Origin: Thermoleophilia bacterium
Lineage (GTDB): Bacteria; Actinomycetota; Thermoleophilia; Gaiellales; Gaiellaceae
Direction: 5' to 3'
Assembly (NCBI GenBank): GCA_017882605.1
Contig: JADGPE010000013.1
Coordinates: forward strand, 1-38,668
DNA length: 38,668 nt
Shown: piece after piece, positions 1 through 7,363 of the stretch
Layout: each line of letters begins with the position of its first letter
Position numbering within the stretch: the stretch's first letter is position 1
Translations under genes and position numbers: made by a program
Notes under the pieces: generated by a model
Seen by the model: the letters and a program-made list of their open reading frames with translations, nothing else
The model's database searches: none
Told to the model about the DNA's origin: nothing

Positions 1-73
1 TGGAGCTAGGCGGGCTCGAACCGCCGACCTCCTGGGTGCGATCCAGGCGCTCTCCCAACTGAGCTATAGCCCC
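1..73 (-). tRNA. tRNA-Ala, anticodon CGC
   Basis: Read on the minus strand, this 73-nt sequence folds as a full cloverleaf. The 7-bp acceptor has one G-T pair, the D-arm carries AGTTGGGA, the anticodon stem CCTGG/CCAGG encloses loop ATCGCAC (anticodon CGC, codon GCG), and the T-loop is TTCGAAC. The discriminator base is A. The gene runs to the first base of the window, so whether CCA is encoded cannot be seen. Confidence 0.95.
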
Positions 74-84
74 GCGACGGGTTC

Positions 85-90
85 ATTGTA
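85..90 (-). promoter_or_regulatory. -10 element (TACAAT) of tRNA-Ala
   Basis: On the minus strand TACAAT lies 11 nt upstream of the first tRNA base, the same distance as the -10-like hexamers before two serine tRNAs near the end of the window. No convincing -35 is visible. Confidence 0.55.
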
Positions 91-118
91 ACGCTCCTCT
101 TGCAGAAGCGCCCCGGGG

Positions 119-958
119 CTATGCCTGAACGAGCGAGCCGCCGTCGACGAGGTAGGCGGCACCGGTCATGAAGCTCGACGCGTCGGAGGCGAGCAGCACG
201 ACGAGGCCCTTCAGTTCGTCCGGGTGCGCCATCCGGCCGAGCGGGATCAGGGTCGCCCACGCCTGTTTCAGCTCGTCGGTCGGGTGCTCGGTGACGCCGC
301 CGCCGATCAGCGTCCCGTAGAACGGGCCGGGACAGATGGCGTTGACGAGCACGCCGTCCTGGGCGAGCTCGAGTGCGGCCTGGCGAACGAGGTGGATCAC
401 TGCCGCCTTGCTCGCCGCGTAGCCGTAACAGACGAGCGGCTCGGGACGCAGCCCGGCGTTCGAGGCGGTGACGACGATCCGCCCCGAGCCCTGGCGCCGC
501 ATGATCCCGGCCGCGCTCCGCATCGTGTGCATCACACCGGTCAGGTTGACGCCGAGCACCTTGTCCCAGTCGGAGCGCTGCACCGTGTCGAGCGTCTGCC
601 CTCCGGGAACGCGGAAGCCGGGAACGGATGCAAGCCCGGCGTTCGCGAACACGACATCGATCCCACCCTGCGCTTCGACGACGTCGTCGAACAGGGCGCC
701 CACGCGGGCCTCGTCGGTGACGTCGACAACGAACGGGCGCGCGTCGCAGCCGCGTTCGACAAGCCGCTCGGTCGAGGCTGCGAGGCGCTCTTCGTCGAAG
801 TCCGCCAAGGTCACTCGTGCACCGCATTCGCCGAGCACCTCGGCCATGGCGAACCCGAGCCCGCTCGCGGCGCCCGTGACGACGACGCGCCGTTCGCGAA
901 CGTCGAAGAGCCGCAGCAGTGCGTCCGCCGCCGAACCGTGTGTCGCTGTGTCTGCCAA
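119..958 (-). CDS. SDR family NAD(P)-dependent oxidoreductase
   Basis: A 279-aa classical short-chain dehydrogenase/reductase. The Rossmann nucleotide-binding motif TGAASGLG lies at residues 28-35, the NAG motif near 106-108, and the catalytic Ser (VTAS) near 166 with YxxxK at Tyr180/Lys184. The C-terminal YLVDGGS is also typical. An Asp at residue 53 after beta-2 suggests NAD(H) preference (inference). The substrate cannot be read from sequence. The start is a TTG with AGGAGG (plus-strand positions 964-969) 5 nt before it, so this gene uses a leadered mRNA. It is divergent from the VOC gene and alone on its strand. Length is normal for the family (about 250-280 aa). Confidence 0.93.
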   Translation of the reverse strand: MADTATHGSAADALLRLFDVRERRVVVTGAASGLGFAMAEVLGECGARVTLADFDEERLAASTERLVERGCDARPFVVDVTDEARVGALFDDVVEAQGGIDVVFANAGLASVPGFRVPGGQTLDTVQRSDWDKVLGVNLTGVMHTMRSAAGIMRRQGSGRIVVTASNAGLRPEPLVCYGYAASKAAVIHLVRQAALELAQDGVLVNAICPGPFYGTLIGGGVTEHPTDELKQAWATLIPLGRMAHPDELKGLVVLLASDASSFMTGAAYLVDGGSLVQA

Positions 959-1025
959 GAGGGCCTCCTTGCGTGGCAGCCGATCGAATCACGCCGTCGT
1001 GCTCTCTGCAACGGCTGTGCGGGCG

Positions 1026-1031
1026 TACGAT
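1026..1031 (+). promoter_or_regulatory. -10 element (TACGAT), leaderless type
   Basis: TACGAT ends 6 nt before the ATG at 1038 and no Shine-Dalgarno sequence lies between. The geometry predicts transcription starting at the start codon. The same arrangement recurs before many genes in this window. Confidence 0.5.
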
Positions 1032-1037
1032 CGGGCG

Positions 1038-1520
1038 ATGCGTGAGCCCGCGTTCACGGAGACCTTGCAGATCGCGCTCGTCGTCCGCGATCTCGACGCC
1101 GCGATGCGCACCTACGTGCACGACTACGGGATCGGGCCCTGGGCGATCTACGAGTTCAACCCCGGCAACGTCCGGAACATGAGCGCGGACGGCGAACCGC
1201 TCGAATCTGCCTGGCGCCTCGCTCTTGCGCGCGTCGGGCACGTGCACTGGGAGCTGATCCAACCGCTCGACGACCGCAGCACCTATGCGGAGTTCCTGGC
1301 GGAGAAGGGCGAAGGTGTCCATCACATCGGTGTCGCGGTCCCGAGCTTCGACGCGGCGGTTGCAAGCGTGGCGGCGCAAGGCCGCAAGGTCTTGCTCGGC
1401 GGCGAGTACAACCGGGTCACCTTCGCGTATCTGCCGACCGGTGACGACCTCGGCGTGATCACGGAGATCTTCGATTCGGCGCCCGGAGACGATCAGGATC
1501 CGGATTCCGTCTACCCCTGA
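1038..1520 (+). CDS. VOC (glyoxalase/bleomycin-resistance fold) family protein
   Basis: A 160-aa protein of the vicinal-oxygen-chelate superfamily. It opens with LQIALVVRDLDAAMRTY, the usual first beta-alpha unit, and has a second half-module at GVHHIGVAVPSFDAAVA. Both module starts, an internal HWELIQP strand and the closing VITEIFD resemble methylmalonyl-CoA epimerase/glyoxalase-like members. His, Gln and Glu residues that could bind a metal are present, but I cannot assign a substrate. The ATG at 1038 is chosen because the VOC fold begins a few residues later and a TACGAT hexamer sits 6 nt upstream; the frame stays open further upstream but there overlaps the divergent SDR gene. It appears monocistronic. 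Confidence 0.85.
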   Translation: MREPAFTETLQIALVVRDLDAAMRTYVHDYGIGPWAIYEFNPGNVRNMSADGEPLESAWRLALARVGHVHWELIQPLDDRSTYAEFLAEKGEGVHHIGVAVPSFDAAVASVAAQGRKVLLGGEYNRVTFAYLPTGDDLGVITEIFDSAPGDDQDPDSVYP

Positions 1521-1599
1521 TCGTTCTTACCGCTTCCTCACAGTTCCCTCATCCGTCCTGGGAAGGCAACAGGTGAACCGCCCAGTCAAAGGAGAACGG

Positions 1600-2409
1600 A
1601 TGACACGCAAGATGAATCTCTTGGCCCTCCTCGGTGCCGCAATCGTGACGGTGCTCGCCATCGCGGGCTTCTCGAACGCAGCGAGCTCGGCCGCGCCGGT
1701 CAACACCGCTGCACCGAAGATCACCGGTACGTCGGCCGAGGACGGCCAGACGCTGACGGCGAGCTCCGGCACGTGGACGAGCGCGAGCTCGCTCACCTAC
1801 AAGTACCAGTGGAGGCGCTGCGACAAGCAGGGCAGCGGCTGCTCGAACATCTCGGGAGCAGACAGCGCGACGTATCAGTTGAAGTCGACTGATGTCGGTC
1901 ACACAGTGCGCGTCCGCGTGACGGCGACGAACTCGGACGGCTCGGCGTCGGCCAGTTCGGATGCGACCGCCGTGATCACGTCGAAGACGGCGCCGCCGCC
2001 GACGACGGTGAACGGCTGCCCGACTTCGGGCTCGGGCACGCTCGACGTCGCGTCGATCGCGCCGCCGGCGCGGCTCGTGATCGACGGGCAGACCGTCTCG
2101 CCGACGGTGATCACCCGCGCTGCCAACGACGTGACGCTTCGGTTCCACGTCTCGGCGTGCAACGGTCGCTCGATCTCCGGTGCGCTCGTCTACGCGACGG
2201 CCGTGCCGTTCTCGCAGTTCTCGATCCCGCCGGAGGTGCAGACCGGTTCCGACGGGTGGGTCACGTTGACGATGCATCAGGACCGCTACTTCCCGGCCTC
2301 GGCGCGGCAGCAGTTGCTCGCCATGTTCGTGCGGGCCCGCAAGTCGGGCGAGTCGCCCCTCTGCGGCGTCTCGACCCGCCGCCTCGTTTCGTTCCCCGCC
2401 CACGCGTAG
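1600..2409 (+). CDS. Secreted protein with an Ig-like domain
   Basis: A 269-aa exported protein. The ATG at 1600 is preceded by AAAGGAGAA and starts a typical signal peptide (basic MTRK, then a hydrophobic run, cleavage near residue 30). Residues about 35-130 form an Ig-like module common in actinobacterial surface proteins: an ITGT/DGQTLTAS/GTW strand pattern, YKYQWRRC, a second Cys and a VTATNSDGSAS closing strand. A Pro/Thr linker follows, then a second beta-rich region of about 120 residues with cysteines, which I do not recognise. There is no anchor motif or C-terminal membrane segment, so it is probably released or wall-associated. No enzymatic motif is visible. Confidence 0.8.
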   Translation: MTRKMNLLALLGAAIVTVLAIAGFSNAASSAAPVNTAAPKITGTSAEDGQTLTASSGTWTSASSLTYKYQWRRCDKQGSGCSNISGADSATYQLKSTDVGHTVRVRVTATNSDGSASASSDATAVITSKTAPPPTTVNGCPTSGSGTLDVASIAPPARLVIDGQTVSPTVITRAANDVTLRFHVSACNGRSISGALVYATAVPFSQFSIPPEVQTGSDGWVTLTMHQDRYFPASARQQLLAMFVRARKSGESPLCGVSTRRLVSFPAHA

Positions 2410-2435
2410 CGGGCAAGACGACCGCGCGTGCCGCC

Positions 2436-2441
2436 TACGAT
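2436..2441 (+). promoter_or_regulatory. -10 element (TACGAT), leaderless type
   Basis: TACGAT followed by AGGGCG and then the GTG start at 2448. The 6-nt gap supports that GTG as the initiation site of the dehydrogenase pair. Confidence 0.5.
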
Positions 2442-2447
2442 AGGGCG

Positions 2448-3323
2448 GTGCGCGCGGTCGTTCTCGACGCCGGCGGGCTCCCCGAGCTCGCCGACCTGCC
2501 GGAGCCGATCGCTCCGGGGTCGCTCGTCCGCGTTCTGGCGTGCGGCCTCTGCGGCTCCGACGTGGAGAAACTGGGGCGCGCTGCGCCCGGCACCGTGCTC
2601 GGCCACGAGATCGCGGGCGAGCTCGAGGGCGGTGAGCGCGTGACGGTGATGCACCGCGTCCCGTGCGGGAGGTGCGAGCGCTGCGTTGCCGGCCATCAGT
2701 CGACCTGCAGGGAGTTCGGCGAGTTGCGGATCGCGCCGGGTGGGTTTGCCGAACGGCTGCGCGCGACGCACACCGTTCCGCTGCCCGAAACGCTCGATGC
2801 GCACGGGGGTGTCTGGGTCGAGCCGCTGGCCTGTGTGCTGCGTGCGGCTGAGCTGGTGCCGCGCGGCCGCGTGCTGGTCGTTGGCTGCGGCGCGATCGGC
2901 CAGTTGTGGGTGCAGGTGCTGCGGCGGCGCGGCGACGACGTCTTCGTGACCGAGCCGCGCGCGGAGCGCCGTGCAACGGCGCGCCTGCTCGGCGCAGAGA
3001 CCGGCGGCGATCCGGTCGCGAGCGCCGTCGTCACGGCAGCGGCCGGGATCAACGAAGCGCTGCAGCGGCTCGAACCGGGCTGCACATTGCTTGTCTTCTC
3101 GGCCCCGGAGCAGCACGTGCCGACGTCGCTCGAGGCGGTCTACCGGAAGGAGTTGCACCTGGTCGGCTCGCGCTCCGCGACGCCGGAGTTCTTCGAGGCT
3201 GCGGTCGAGCTCCTCCCGAGCCTCGTTCTCCCCGAGGTGACCGTCCTGCCCCTCGAGCGGTTCCGCGAGGGTGTCGAGCTGTATCGCAGCGGTGCTGCGG
3301 TGAAGGTCGTGTTCGCGCCGTGA
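2448..3323 (+). CDS. Zinc-dependent medium-chain alcohol/polyol dehydrogenase
   Basis: A 291-aa MDR-superfamily dehydrogenase. The catalytic zinc ligands are visible as Cys35 (in GLCGSD) and His53-Glu54 (GHE). The structural zinc lobe has four cysteines at 73, 76, 79 and 87. The cofactor motif VVGCGAIG lies in the second domain. At 291 aa it is shorter than the usual 340-360, with trimmed loops rather than a missing domain. The GTG start agrees with a TACGAT hexamer 6 nt upstream and with the usual MDR N-terminus. It overlaps the next dehydrogenase by 4 nt (GTGA), so the two are translationally coupled and may act on the same or successive substrates (inference). The substrate is unknown; sugar or polyol alcohols are plausible. 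Confidence 0.88.
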   Translation: MRAVVLDAGGLPELADLPEPIAPGSLVRVLACGLCGSDVEKLGRAAPGTVLGHEIAGELEGGERVTVMHRVPCGRCERCVAGHQSTCREFGELRIAPGGFAERLRATHTVPLPETLDAHGGVWVEPLACVLRAAELVPRGRVLVVGCGAIGQLWVQVLRRRGDDVFVTEPRAERRATARLLGAETGGDPVASAVVTAAAGINEALQRLEPGCTLLVFSAPEQHVPTSLEAVYRKELHLVGSRSATPEFFEAAVELLPSLVLPEVTVLPLERFREGVELYRSGAAVKVVFAP

Positions 3324-4252
3324 AGGCGGCCCGCCTCTACGCGCCCGACGACCTGCGCATCGAAGACGTGCCGAAGCCCGAGCCCGGGCCGGGCGACGTG
3401 CTCGTGCAGATCGAGCTCGCCTTGACCGACGGAACCGATCTGAAGACCTTCCGCCGCGGGCATCCAGTCCTGCTGCGCGAATCACCGTCTCCGTTCGGGC
3501 ACGAGTTCTGCGGGCTCGTCGACGGGCGCCGTGTCGTCGCCGCCAACTCCGCGCCCTGCGGCGTGTGCGACGGTTGCGCCCGGGGGGAGCAATGCCGCGA
3601 CCTGCAGTTCCTCTCCGGCGCGTATGCGGACTGGATCGTCGTGCCCGAACGCATCGCGGCGGTCAATCTGCACGACGTGCCGCACGGCCTCGCGCCGGAG
3701 GTCGCCGCGCTGCTCGAGCCGCTCGCCTGCTGCCTGCGCGGGATCGATCGTGCGGGCGTTCAGGCGGGCGACTCCGTCGCGGTCCTGGGCGCCGGCCCGA
3801 TCGGTCTGATGCTGGCGGCGTGCGTCGCCGACGCCGGTGGCTGGCCGGTGCTCGTCGGAGGCCGCGAAGAACGCCGCGAGCTCGCCGGCGCGTTCGGGGC
3901 CGAGCCGGGCGACGGGCGTGGGGCGGACATCGTGCTCGAAGCGGCCGGCACCGAGCAGGCCTGGTGCGACGCGGTGGAGCTCGTGCGCCCCGGTGGGGCG
4001 GTGGTGCTGTTCGGCGGCCTGCCCGGCGATGCGCGGCCCGCTCTCGACGCGTTTCGGCTGCACTACGAGGAGCTCACCGTTCGTGGCTCGTTCCACCACA
4101 CGCCTGCGACGGTGCGGGCGGCGCTCGCGTTCCTCGCGAGCGGCGCGTACCCGTGGGAGCAGCTCGTCACGCATCGCGTCTCGCTGGCCGAGTTGCCGGG
4201 GCTGTTCGCCGATCCGCCGCGCGACCTGCTCAAGGCCGCCGTCGTTCCGTGA
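3320..4252 (+). CDS. Zinc-type MDR dehydrogenase with altered catalytic ligand
   Basis: A 310-aa paralogue of the preceding gene, coupled to it by a GTGA overlap. GHEF (His61-Glu62) and a four-cysteine structural lobe (80, 83, 86, 92) are present, and the Rossmann motif AVLGAGPIG is intact. The position that normally carries the first catalytic-zinc cysteine (xCGTD) reads TDGTD, placing Asp37 where Cys is expected. The last two lobe cysteines are separated by five residues rather than the usual seven. Asp can bind zinc, so activity may be retained or changed. Related MDRs with TDGTDLK are, as I recall, known in other bacteria. Both genes are probably transcribed from the promoter before 2448. 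Confidence 0.85.
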   Translation: MKAARLYAPDDLRIEDVPKPEPGPGDVLVQIELALTDGTDLKTFRRGHPVLLRESPSPFGHEFCGLVDGRRVVAANSAPCGVCDGCARGEQCRDLQFLSGAYADWIVVPERIAAVNLHDVPHGLAPEVAALLEPLACCLRGIDRAGVQAGDSVAVLGAGPIGLMLAACVADAGGWPVLVGGREERRELAGAFGAEPGDGRGADIVLEAAGTEQAWCDAVELVRPGGAVVLFGGLPGDARPALDAFRLHYEELTVRGSFHHTPATVRAALAFLASGAYPWEQLVTHRVSLAELPGLFADPPRDLLKAAVVP

Positions 4253-4464
4253 CGCTGCTCGAGCCTGTCCCGACGCACGTGTGGGACCCCACGATCACTG
4301 GCCCTGCACGGCAGAACTCTCCTTGACCTAAGCGCCTAGTCGTAGCGCGCACCCCGGGGAGGCAGAGCGCGGCGGCCGAACTGCGGGCTGTCGGCCGTGA
4401 ATCCTGGCCGGGCAGGGCCAGTTACGAATGATGGTACTCCTCTCGAGCGCCCTGGTCGAGCCGC
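4253..4464. other. Intergenic region between convergent genes
   Basis: No gene is supported here. The only structure seen is an 11-nt perfect inverted repeat (ACTGGCCCTGC at 4297-4307 and its complement at 4412-4422), about 100 nt apart. It could close a large hairpin between the two converging transcripts, but it has no T-tract. Confidence 0.4.
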
Positions 4465-5298
4465 TCAGCCGAGGTAGCCCTTGACCGCGAGAAACCGCCA
4501 CAGCGCGCGGACGTAGGCACTGCCTTTCGGCGACCCGAACCCGCGGTCGAGCGCGCCGCCGGCCGCGATTCGAAGCAGGGTCTGCTTGGCGAGCGCCGCC
4601 CGTCCGAGCAGCGCGTCGTCCGCGGCCCAGGCGGCGAGGAGCCCCCGCACGTCACCGCGCCTCTTCACCTGGGCGCGGTACCCGTTCCACCAGAAGGCGG
4701 CGTCCTTGGCGATCGCCGGTTCGTGGCTGCGAGTGACGTTCGTGAAACGTCCGTCGTTGTAGGCCCAGAGCTGGACCGGCGCGCCCGAGTCGGCGTAGTC
4801 GGTGAACTCGTAGGCGAACGAGTCGTCCCGGGTCACGAACACGACCTTGCCGCCGAGCACCTTCACGGTCGCACCGGGGTCGGCGAAGTCGAACTCCGTC
4901 TTCCGCGGCTTTGCGCCGGAGAAGTCGAAGACCTGCTCGAGGAAGCAGCAGTGAGCCCCGCCCGTGTAGAGCGCGAGCAGCAGTTCCTTCGAGCCGTCCG
5001 CGTTCAGATCGCGAAAGGAGAGCGACGAGCGACCGTAGATCCCGCCGGGCTGAAGCCGGTTGCCGACTCCCGGCAGCGAGCTTCTCACCGGCTGGTCGAG
5101 CACCAGCCGGGAGCCGTGCACCACGGTCAGGTGGAGCTTCGAGTACTGAAAGTCGGCCGTCTTGGCGAACGTGAAGTTCGCCCGCCAGCCGCCGGCGCTC
5201 GCAACCTGGTGACCCGTCCCGGCCGTGGCGGCGAGTCCGGCGCCCGCACAGAGCGCCAGCGTTCCGGCAGCAGCGACCACTGTGACGAGCTGACGCAT
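4465..5298 (-). CDS. Secreted protein with FG-GAP/VCBS-like segment
   Basis: A 277-aa exported protein of unknown function. The N-terminus (MRQL plus a hydrophobic Ala/Gly-rich run to about residue 25) is a signal peptide. Around residues 80-105 the sequence FRDLNADGSKELLLALYTGG resembles the calcium-binding FG-GAP/VCBS repeat core (DLNxDGxxEL) and is followed by a paired-cysteine GAHCC. The C-terminal 80 residues are helical with a conserved-looking AFWWNGY. The start lies 5 nt after the nucS stop codon, so the two genes are probably co-transcribed. I see no catalytic motif. The extracellular location is an inference from the signal peptide. Confidence 0.75.
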   Translation of the reverse strand: MRQLVTVVAAAGTLALCAGAGLAATAGTGHQVASAGGWRANFTFAKTADFQYSKLHLTVVHGSRLVLDQPVRSSLPGVGNRLQPGGIYGRSSLSFRDLNADGSKELLLALYTGGAHCCFLEQVFDFSGAKPRKTEFDFADPGATVKVLGGKVVFVTRDDSFAYEFTDYADSGAPVQLWAYNDGRFTNVTRSHEPAIAKDAAFWWNGYRAQVKRRGDVRGLLAAWAADDALLGRAALAKQTLLRIAAGGALDRGFGSPKGSAYVRALWRFLAVKGYLG

Positions 5299-5303
5299 GA
5301 CGG

Positions 5304-5975
5304 CTAGCTGAACAGCGTCAGCTCGGGCTCGCGCTCGCCGCGCAGGACGTCGAGGTCGACCTGCGCCCAGGCGAGCCCGCGCTGTTCGGCGAGTGCGACC
5401 GCCTGCGGCTTGATCTGCTGCGCGACGAGAATGCCGCGGCAAGCGGAGCGGGCCGGGTCGACGCGGATGCAGTCGAGGTAGCGGGTCAGCTGCTCGACCG
5501 CGTCGATCGTGCCGACGCGCTTGATCTCGACGGCGACCCAGCCGTCCTCGGCGTCCCGGCACATCAGGTCGACGGGGCCGACGTCGGTCGGCCACTCGCG
5601 CTTGACGAGCCGCAGGTCCGGCTCGATGTGCGTCGGGTCGTCGGCGAGCAGGAGCTGCAGGTCGCGCTCGACGCCGTCCTTCTCGAGCCCGGCCGCCTCG
5701 CCCATGTCGTGCGCGACGTCGGAGAGCACCTCGATCAGCTTGATCTCGAGGCGGTCTTCGCTGCGGCCGGCGCGCTTGCGCACGACGACGAGGTCGCCCG
5801 AGTCCTCGATCACCGTCGGCGGCGTCATCCAGTTGAGCGGCTTGTAGCCGCCGGCGTCGGCATGGACGAGCACCGAACCGTCGTCCTTCAGCATCAACAG
5901 GCGTGTCGACTCCGGCAGGAAGGCGTTCAGGCGGCCGGAGTAGGACACTTCGCAGCGGGCGACGATCAGGCGCAT
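5304..5975 (-). CDS. nucS: Mismatch-specific endonuclease NucS (EndoMS)
   Basis: A 223-aa protein matching NucS/EndoMS throughout. In actinobacteria and archaea this enzyme cuts both strands at mismatched bases and replaces MutS/MutL. The N-terminal half is the DNA-binding, dimerising beta-rich domain (MRLIVARCEV start, YKPLNWM). The C-terminal half carries the restriction-like nuclease core, with Asp136 in GPVDLMCR and Glu150-x-Lys152 in VAVEIKRVGTIDAVEQL. The protein ends in ELTLFS, which resembles the short hydrophobic sliding-clamp-binding tail of this family. The ATG start is supported by TAGGTT 6 nt upstream. Normal length (about 220-230 aa). Confidence 0.95.
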   Translation of the reverse strand: MRLIVARCEVSYSGRLNAFLPESTRLLMLKDDGSVLVHADAGGYKPLNWMTPPTVIEDSGDLVVVRKRAGRSEDRLEIKLIEVLSDVAHDMGEAAGLEKDGVERDLQLLLADDPTHIEPDLRLVKREWPTDVGPVDLMCRDAEDGWVAVEIKRVGTIDAVEQLTRYLDCIRVDPARSACRGILVAQQIKPQAVALAEQRGLAWAQVDLDVLRGEREPELTLFS

Positions 5976-5981
5976 CGCGGC

Positions 5982-5987
5982 AACCTA
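5982..5987 (-). promoter_or_regulatory. -10 element (TAGGTT) of nucS, leaderless type
   Basis: On the minus strand TAGGTT, GCCGCG, then the ATG of nucS. The 6-nt spacing and lack of a Shine-Dalgarno sequence suggest a leaderless transcript. Confidence 0.5.
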
Positions 5988-6010
5988 CCGTCCCGTCCGG
6001 ACATGTCCCA

Positions 6011-6053
6011 GGGACTGTCCCCGGGACCTGTCCCGCCGGGCCTAGGCCCGGCG
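6011..6053. repeat. Palindromic intergenic element (GGGACTGTCCCCGG plus 20-bp palindrome)
   Basis: 6011-6024 reads GGGACTGTCCCCGG, identical to 21214-21227. It is flanked by further GGGAC/GTCCC half-sites from 6001. Immediately after, 6034-6053 is a perfect 20-bp palindrome (CGCCGGGCCT and its complement) that contains the stop codon of the O-methyltransferase gene. It may serve as a transcription terminator or a dispersed repeat. Confidence 0.5.
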
Positions 6054-6662
6054 GATCAGCGTGAGACCGTCGCGGACGCTCAGCAGGACCTGAACCGTCC
6101 GAGGGTCGGCCGCGACGTGCTCGTTGAAGCGCGCGATCGCCGGGTTGCCGTCGACCACCCGGCCGCCCGCGAGCGTGTTGTCGGCGACGATCAGTCCTCG
6201 CTCCGCGAGACGCGGCACCACAGCTTCGTAGTACGAGACGTAGCCGTCCTTGTCCGCGTCGATGAAGACGAAGTCGAAGTCTCCGTCGAGCGACGCGAGC
6301 GTCTCGGCCGCCGGGCCGACGTGCAGCGTGATCTTCGAGCCGTGCGGAGAGCGGTCGAACCATCCTTGCGCGAACGCGGCGCGCACCGGGTCGAGCTCGC
6401 AGGCGTCGATGTGACCGCCCTCCGGCAGCGCAGCCGCCATCGCGAGCGCTGAATGGCCGCTGAACGTGCCGATCTCGAGCACACGGCGTGGCTGTGCGAT
6501 CCAGACGAGCAGCTCCAGGAATCGCCCGGCGACGGGACCCGTGAGCATTCCCGCCTGACCGAGCTCGCGCGCCGTCTGCTCGGAGAGCTCTGCGAGCAGC
6601 GGGTCGTGAGGCGACGACATCCGCTCGGTGTACTCCTCGATGCGCGGGTCGACGAGGTTCAC
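6042..6662 (-). CDS. SAM-dependent O-methyltransferase (catechol/caffeoyl-CoA type)
   Basis: A 206-aa class I methyltransferase of the O-methyltransferase family 3 type, which methylates vicinal hydroxyls with a divalent metal. The SAM-binding motif VLEIGTFSGHS lies at residues 61-71. The metal-binding triad typical of the family is visible as Asp135 and Asp137 (FIDADKDGY) and Asp161-Asn162 (VADNTLAGG). The GTG start overlaps the TAG stop of the upstream hydrolase by one base (TAGTG), so translation is probably coupled. An internal ATG at residue 15 is a less likely start. The physiological substrate is unknown. Confidence 0.9.
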   Translation of the reverse strand: MNLVDPRIEEYTERMSSPHDPLLAELSEQTARELGQAGMLTGPVAGRFLELLVWIAQPRRVLEIGTFSGHSALAMAAALPEGGHIDACELDPVRAAFAQGWFDRSPHGSKITLHVGPAAETLASLDGDFDFVFIDADKDGYVSYYEAVVPRLAERGLIVADNTLAGGRVVDGNPAIARFNEHVAADPRTVQVLLSVRDGLTLIRRA

Positions 6663-7318
6663 TAGCCGCGCTCCACCTTCGAGCCGCCGACGATCGCGTC
6701 GCTGCCGTCGTCGAAGCGCACCCACGCCTTGCCCTTGCCGTCGTAGTCGGGCGACCAGACCACGAGCGTCGCCGGACGGCCGGCGACCGACACGCGCTCG
6801 GTTCCCTCGGGCTCGACTCCCCGCCAGACGCGCACGAACGGGTTCAGCTCCCATTCGCGGCCGATCGTCGTCTCGTCCGTGTGCCCGGGCAGCACGCGGC
6901 GGTCGTGCGGCATCGGCATGTAGACGTCCATCACGGCGTCCTTGATCTGCTGGAAATCGCCGCCGCCGACCGCGTCCTTGAAGAGCGTGTCGCCCGAGAA
7001 GACCACGTGGTCGTTGACCACGAAACAGACCATGTCGTCGGAATGGCCCGGGGTCGGGAGCGCGTCGATCCAGAGGTCGCCGGTCTCGATCGAATGGCGC
7101 ACCACCGGCACGCCGAGCTCGGTCTCGTGCTCGACATGGTCCAGGTGGGCGTGCGTCCGCAGTACGTGGGTCGGCGTCACCCGCCATTCCGCGGCCGCCT
7201 CGAACAGCGGCCCGAGCGGCGCCCCCGAATCCACGAACACGGCGGTGCCTCCCGCCTCGTCAGCCACGAGGTACGCGTTCGAGAGCCAGCGGGAGTCCAT
7301 GCTCCGGGCGACCAGCAC
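6662..7318 (-). CDS. MBL-fold (glyoxalase II-like) metallo-hydrolase
   Basis: A 218-aa metallo-beta-lactamase-fold protein. The metal-binding signature HxHxDH is at residues 56-61 (THAHLDHV), followed by a GHS motif near residue 96, an FSGDTLF metal Asp and a later PGHTDETT His. These are the usual ligands of the glyoxalase II-like group. The last 50 residues form a beta-rich extension. The GTG start gives MLVARSMDSRWLSN, matching related proteins, and is supported by TAGCCT 6 nt upstream. It is the first gene of a two-gene unit with the O-methyltransferase. A thioester or lactone substrate is possible but unproven. Confidence 0.88.
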   Translation of the reverse strand: MLVARSMDSRWLSNAYLVADEAGGTAVFVDSGAPLGPLFEAAAEWRVTPTHVLRTHAHLDHVEHETELGVPVVRHSIETGDLWIDALPTPGHSDDMVCFVVNDHVVFSGDTLFKDAVGGGDFQQIKDAVMDVYMPMPHDRRVLPGHTDETTIGREWELNPFVRVWRGVEPEGTERVSVAGRPATLVVWSPDYDGKGKAWVRFDDGSDAIVGGSKVERG

Positions 7319-7323
7319 GTCGT

Positions 7324-7330
7324 TAGGCTA
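7324..7330. promoter_or_regulatory. Overlapping divergent -10 elements
   Basis: The short palindromic stretch AGGCTAGCC holds TAGGCT on the plus strand (7324-7329, toward pspA) and TAGCCT on the minus strand (7330-7325, 6 nt before the GTG of the MBL gene). If both are used, RNA polymerase can engage only one direction at a time. Confidence 0.45.
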
Positions 7331-7363
7331 GCCGTGCACCCGACCGCGAGGAGAAACGAAAAC

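Noticed and set aside
468-1037. An N-terminal extension of the VOC protein
   Set aside because: The in-frame extension is Ser/Arg/Thr-rich, overlaps the well-supported SDR gene on the other strand, and lies upstream of a TACGAT promoter element.
4297-4422. An insertion sequence bounded by the 11-nt inverted repeat
   Set aside because: Only about 100 nt lie between the arms, with no transposase and no target-site duplication.
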